Origin: JAVBKA01 sp031546715
Lineage (GTDB): Bacteria; Bacillota; Clostridia; Oscillospirales; UBA929
Assembly: GCA_031546715.1 (NCBI GenBank)
Contig: JAVBKA010000148.1
Span: forward strand, 1-9,010
Direction of reading: 5' to 3'
Length of the DNA stretch: 9,010 nt
Below are positions 6,333 to 9,010 of this stretch, piece by piece. Under the pieces are notes generated by a model. It made no database searches, was not told where the DNA came from, and saw nothing but the letters and a program-made list of their open reading frames with translations. Numbering within the stretch: position 1 is the first letter of the stretch; each line of letters opens with the position of its first letter. Both the position numbers and the translations under genes were made by a program.

Positions 6333-7964
6333 TATGGATTCTATTTCGGACGTATCTATGAGCAAATGCGGATTTTCCTGCTGTCCCGCAACGGTTGAAG
6401 GAAGCGAACCGCTGAGCTGACCTAAAACGCTCTCTGTCCGCAACATAAATGTCAGGTCTAGGGCTGCGACCGCGTCTTTGTACTCCTCAAGGGTACAAGC
6501 TCTGGCGGGGTCGTTTTGTACATACTTAAATATTTTTGCGTCTAGGTCAGCAATTTTTTTAGAGGCATTTGCAAGATAATTATCTGCAATTTCCTGCAAA
6601 TATGCGTGATACTTGGACTTATAGGTTACATTTTCTAGCAGTCTCGCAACTAGTGGTCGCTCCTCCATAGTCACCCCGCTGACAGGGGTATCTATCGGGA
6701 AGTTTACAGCATATGATATATCACTTCCCCCAAGTGTGCCAAAGGATGCGCTAAAGTCCTTGGGAAGCATTGACAATGCGCCGTCGCGCTCAAGCAGGCA
6801 ATAATTCTGCGCCGTAATCGACGTATAGCTGTCAAGATTAACAACCACGGTCTGCGCCGCTAGGTAGCGCAAAACCTGGTCAATGTCAAAGTAGTTTTCA
6901 AATTCAGTGCCCTTTCGGAGTGCCTTTAGTGCGGCAATAATCCGCGCCTTGGTCTCCTTGGGCGTTTCAAATACGCTGTTGTCAAAAATCGCGCCATAGT
7001 CGTCGGCGGAATCGCCAGAATATTTCAGCGCGCCGCCTTTGGTGATGTCACCCAGATTAAGCATATTCAACATTGACGCAAGGTCAGTAATGCTTGCAAC
7101 AGGAAAGCCAAAAAATGCGCCGCCCTGACCTGACAATAAATCTGTCATTGATGCCATGCCCCCGTCGGGGCGTTGGGGCATATCGGTCATTGAACCCATG
7201 GCTGGGAAGCCGCCGCCACTCAGCAAATCCGTCATCGAGGCGGGTAAGCCCTCCATTCCACCGGAAACTATATCCGTAACAGAAGCAACCGTTTTCATAT
7301 CCAGCCTGGGGGTCTTGACGTTAAATAGCTCGCCCTCAGTGTCGCCGTACACGCGCTCTAAGTACTTTTCGCTGTACTCTTCAACGCAGAGGCTAAAGCT
7401 CCACGCTGAGCCGTTTACGGAAACGCTTGCATACTCGTATAACGGCGGTGTTACGCCTGCGAAATCCATAAGGTCATAGGCGAGATACTGCTTTAGGTAT
7501 GAATCATCCCCGCTCAAGCCGTTGATCACCAGTTGGGTTAGACCGAAGCAGGTCTGTCCGTCAACATATTCGTCAAATTTAAGGCTAAGACTTCGACGCT
7601 GGTCGTCTGAATCCGAAACAGCTGCAAAGCTCGAATTTTCGCGGGTCTTAACGCCCGCATTTTTATATTCCGCTCCATTTATGACAATGTCACAGGAGAT
7701 ATATTTCAATTGGTTGGTATTTTTAAGCATCGCCGCCCATTCCGCTGGGTCTGCCGTGATTTTCACCGTGATTATCCCTGCGCCGAATAACTCTGTCACG
7801 TATTCATCGCTGTATTTCTTCGGAATTTGCTCGTTGACTATCTCCAGCGATGGTGACGGCATTACCGAGGCTGACGGGCTGACCTCGGCAGGACTGTTAG
7901 TGTCGCAGGCGGTCAGGGAAAGCAGTAAAATCAGCGCAAGAATAATGAGAACATGTTTTTTCAT
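6315..7964 (-). CDS. CotH-family kinase-like lipoprotein with an S-x-T-D repeat insertion
   Basis: Probable membrane-anchored member of the CotH family, atypical protein kinases known for phosphorylating spore-coat proteins. The 549 residues start with a lipoprotein signal: basic MKKH, a hydrophobic core (5-16), lipobox LTAC with C20, then a Ser/Pro-rich linker (23-40). CotH-like features follow: GVKTRENSS (104-112, compare GIRYRGNS in relatives), a long NGLSGDDSYLKQ stretch (148-159), EEYSEKYLER (195-204), GGALKYSGD (310-318), NLDSY (376-380, D378) and PKDFSASFG (401-409, D403). The two aspartates fit the catalytic and metal-binding positions. Residues 227-304 carry five degenerate S-x-T-D repeats where relatives have a Gly/Met-rich loop. 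The ATG at 7964 is chosen because GGAGGG lies 4 nt before it and the signal peptide starts there; a TTG extension to 8018 has no ribosome site. The stop lies inside an inverted repeat. The true substrate is unknown. Confidence 0.88.
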   Translation of the reverse strand: MKKHVLIILALILLLSLTACDTNSPAEVSPSASVMPSPSLEIVNEQIPKKYSDEYVTELFGAGIITVKITADPAEWAAMLKNTNQLKYISCDIVINGAEYKNAGVKTRENSSFAAVSDSDDQRRSLSLKFDEYVDGQTCFGLTQLVINGLSGDDSYLKQYLAYDLMDFAGVTPPLYEYASVSVNGSAWSFSLCVEEYSEKYLERVYGDTEGELFNVKTPRLDMKTVASVTDIVSGGMEGLPASMTDLLSGGGFPAMGSMTDMPQRPDGGMASMTDLLSGQGGAFFGFPVASITDLASMLNMLNLGDITKGGALKYSGDSADDYGAIFDNSVFETPKETKARIIAALKALRKGTEFENYFDIDQVLRYLAAQTVVVNLDSYTSITAQNYCLLERDGALSMLPKDFSASFGTLGGSDISYAVNFPIDTPVSGVTMEERPLVARLLENVTYKSKYHAYLQEIADNYLANASKKIADLDAKIFKYVQNDPARACTLEEYKDAVAALDLTFMLRTESVLGQLSGSLPSTVAGQQENPHLLIDTSEIESIILITD

Positions 7965-7968
7965 GCTT

Positions 7969-7974
7969 CCCTCC
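7969..7974 (-). promoter_or_regulatory. Ribosome binding site fixing the cotH-like start
   Basis: On the minus strand GGAGGG stands 4 nt before ATG at 7964-7962, and the encoded protein then opens directly with a lipoprotein signal peptide. This rules out the longer TTG-initiated reading from 8018. Confidence 0.85.
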
Positions 7975-7990
7975 ATAAAATCGATACAAA

Positions 7991-8016
7991 GCGGTGAGCA
8001 TTCAAATGCCCACCGC
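7991..8016 (-). terminator. Hairpin between cheR and the cotH-like gene, possible weak terminator or attenuator
   Basis: In minus-strand RNA, GCGGUG-G-GCAUU pairs with AAUGC-U-CACCGC: 12 pairs including one G-U, with a nominal 2-nt loop that would open to about 4 nt. It begins 14 bp after the cheR stop and is followed by only UUUGUAUC, so full termination is doubtful. The G-U pair would be an A-C mismatch on the plus strand, which argues the structure is read from the minus strand. It may reduce read-through from cheR or stabilise one of the messages. Confidence 0.55.
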
Positions 8017-8030
8017 AAACAGTAGCTTTG

Positions 8031-8843
8031 CTAAACCTTTTGATATATTGACGGCTCAACAAACTTGAATTTTTTGTTGTCCTTGTCTATGGCTTCTGCC
8101 AGACTGACAAATAAATGTCCTCCGGGTTCGAGGCAGCCGTGGAATTTATCAATTATTGCATCAGTGGTCTGTTTGTCAAAATAAATAAGCACATTTCTAC
8201 AGAAAATGACGTGAAATTTTTTCTTAAAGGGGTACTTTGCCTCCATCAGGTTAAATCTGCGGAATACAACCTCTTTTCGAGTTGCCTCTTTGAGAAGAAA
8301 CTTACCGTTCCCCACTGGAGTAAAGTACTTTTTTTGCAAGGCAGGAGGCATTTTTTGCAGACGTTCCTCAGAAAAAACTCCGCCCACAGCCTCTTTTAAG
8401 GCATTTTCCGATATATCCGTTGCGAGAATTTTCGCATCCCATTGGCTTCTTTTTGCGCCCAAAACTTCGTCTAGAACCATAACAGTAGAGAACGCCTCCT
8501 CCCCTGAGGAACAGCCTGCGCTCCATATCCGCAAATCATGGTCGGGTATTTGGGTAATTAATTTAGGCAGCAGCTTCTTTGACATGAACTCGTAATGTGC
8601 CATTTCGCGCATGAAGTACGTATAATTAGTAGTAAGACGGGCGACAAGCAGTCGAGCGTCAGGGCCGTTTAGGTCCTTTTCAACTCCCTGCAAAAAATCG
8701 CCCAAAGAATCCATTCCCTTTTGGTTTAAAAGCGGTGACAGCCTCGTATCAATCAGGTCAAATTGTTTTGATAAATCGATGCCGAAGGACTGCTTCATCA
8801 GCCGTACTAGTCTGAGAAATTCTGTTTGTGTTATAGCTTGCAA
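8031..8843 (-). CDS. cheR: CheR-type protein-glutamate O-methyltransferase
   Basis: Cytoplasmic enzyme that transfers methyl groups from S-adenosylmethionine to glutamates of chemoreceptors, setting adaptation in chemotaxis. The 270 residues fit a plain CheR without added TPR or CheB parts. A helical N-terminal domain (about 1-75) is followed by TTNYTYFMRE (71-80; canonical form TTNxTxFFR), the SAM-binding motif WSAGCSSGEEAFS (107-119), LATDIS (140-145) with the acidic residue that contacts SAM, CRNVLIYFD (215-223), and PGGHLFVSLAEAI (240-252). The start is TTG (8843-8841) behind AGAGGTG at good spacing; a GTG nearby is out of frame. No other chemotaxis gene is next to it in the window; the cotH-like gene follows after a hairpin. 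Family membership is secure. Whether it serves chemotaxis or another receptor pathway is not shown by the context. Confidence 0.94.
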   Translation of the reverse strand: MQAITQTEFLRLVRLMKQSFGIDLSKQFDLIDTRLSPLLNQKGMDSLGDFLQGVEKDLNGPDARLLVARLTTNYTYFMREMAHYEFMSKKLLPKLITQIPDHDLRIWSAGCSSGEEAFSTVMVLDEVLGAKRSQWDAKILATDISENALKEAVGGVFSEERLQKMPPALQKKYFTPVGNGKFLLKEATRKEVVFRRFNLMEAKYPFKKKFHVIFCRNVLIYFDKQTTDAIIDKFHGCLEPGGHLFVSLAEAIDKDNKKFKFVEPSIYQKV

Positions 8844-8848
8844 AAGTG

Positions 8849-8857
8849 CACCTCTCT
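8849..8857 (-). promoter_or_regulatory. Ribosome binding site supporting the TTG start of cheR
   Basis: The minus strand reads AGAGAGGTG, ending 5 nt before TTG at 8843-8841. No ATG in frame lies nearby, and the next in-frame ATG would remove part of the N-terminal helical domain. Confidence 0.75.
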
Positions 8858-8883
8858 AGTCAATTTTGGGTCACTTTGTCGAT

Positions 8884-8913
8884 GTGATAGGTTGAATAAA
8901 TTCAACCTATCAC
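8884..8913. repeat. Perfect 14-bp inverted repeat in the cheR leader
   Basis: GTGATAGGTTGAAT (8884-8897) is exactly complementary to ATTCAACCTATCAC (8900-8913) around a 2-bp centre. It lies 41 bp upstream of the cheR start. No T-run follows on either strand, so it is a poor intrinsic terminator. It could be an operator or a leader hairpin. I find no convincing promoter with good spacing next to it. Confidence 0.6.
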
Positions 8914-8948
8914 CGCTGCGGCGGATGTTTAAATATAAGTCACTTATC

Positions 8949-9010
8949 ATTTCGCCAACGACAGATGGTAGGAATTTATTCATTTGCAGGATTTGTGTCG
9001 TTGGAGAAAT
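8949..9010. repeat. 15-bp inverted repeat with a 32-bp loop at the right window edge
   Basis: ATTTCGCCAACGACA (8949-8963) is complementary to TGTCGTTGGAGAAAT (8996-9010) at 14 of 15 positions. The right arm ends exactly at the window edge, so the repeat may be longer. It could be the hairpin of an upstream gene or the end of a small palindromic element. Confidence 0.55.

Noticed and set aside
7965..8018. Longer CotH-like protein starting at TTG 8018
   Set aside because: There is no ribosome site for it, the added 18 residues would precede a complete lipoprotein signal peptide, and the region is taken up by a hairpin. The ATG at 7964 has GGAGGG at good spacing.
7522..8025. Plus-strand open frame of 167 codons
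   Set aside because: It is antisense to the CotH-like gene including its signal peptide, and no family motif is visible.

Overview
The window looks like chromosomal DNA from a low-to-medium GC Firmicute, most likely a Clostridia-class bacterium. This rests on a full-length RNase J, a CotH-type spore-coat-kinase-like lipoprotein with the Gly/Met-rich loop seen in clostridial relatives, strong GGAGG ribosome sites, and GTG and TTG starts. The species cannot be told from the sequence. There is no phage, insertion-sequence transposase, CRISPR array, tRNA or rRNA signal. All six genes I can support lie on the minus strand, so transcription runs from high to low coordinates.

Read in transcription order: (1) 9010-8844 is the cheR leader, with two strong inverted repeats. 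(2) cheR, a chemotaxis-type protein glutamate methyltransferase (8843-8031), starts at TTG. (3) A compact hairpin lies in the 66-bp gap. (4) A CotH-family lipoprotein (7964-6315) carries an unusual tandem S-x-T-D repeat in its kinase-like domain. (5) A 159-bp imperfect inverted-repeat element (6174-6332) runs into the 3' end of the cotH-like gene. (6) A 771-residue sugar-nucleotide protein (6095-3780) combines a nucleotidyltransferase, a left-handed beta-helix and a phosphomannomutase-like region whose catalytic loops appear to be lost. (7) A 350-bp gap holds an intrinsic terminator and a short 15-bp tandem repeat. (8) RNase J follows (3429-1771). (9) A long hairpin lies just after it. (10) An ABC exporter operon comes last: the ATPase (1512-808) and the first 268 residues of its FtsX/MacB-like permease, which runs off the left edge. 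A textbook promoter precedes it, and the -35 box is embedded in a 38-bp perfect palindrome, presumably a repressor operator.

The genes do not form one pathway. The ABC pair is a clear two-gene transport operon under its own switch. RNase J and the sugar-nucleotide protein look like separate housekeeping or envelope units. cheR and the cotH-like gene are close enough to share a transcript, with a hairpin between them that could modulate read-through. I see no obvious multi-gene novel system. The most unusual items are the long inverted-repeat element, the apparent pseudo-phosphomutase domain, the repeat insertion in the CotH-like kinase domain, and the symmetric operator at the ABC promoter.
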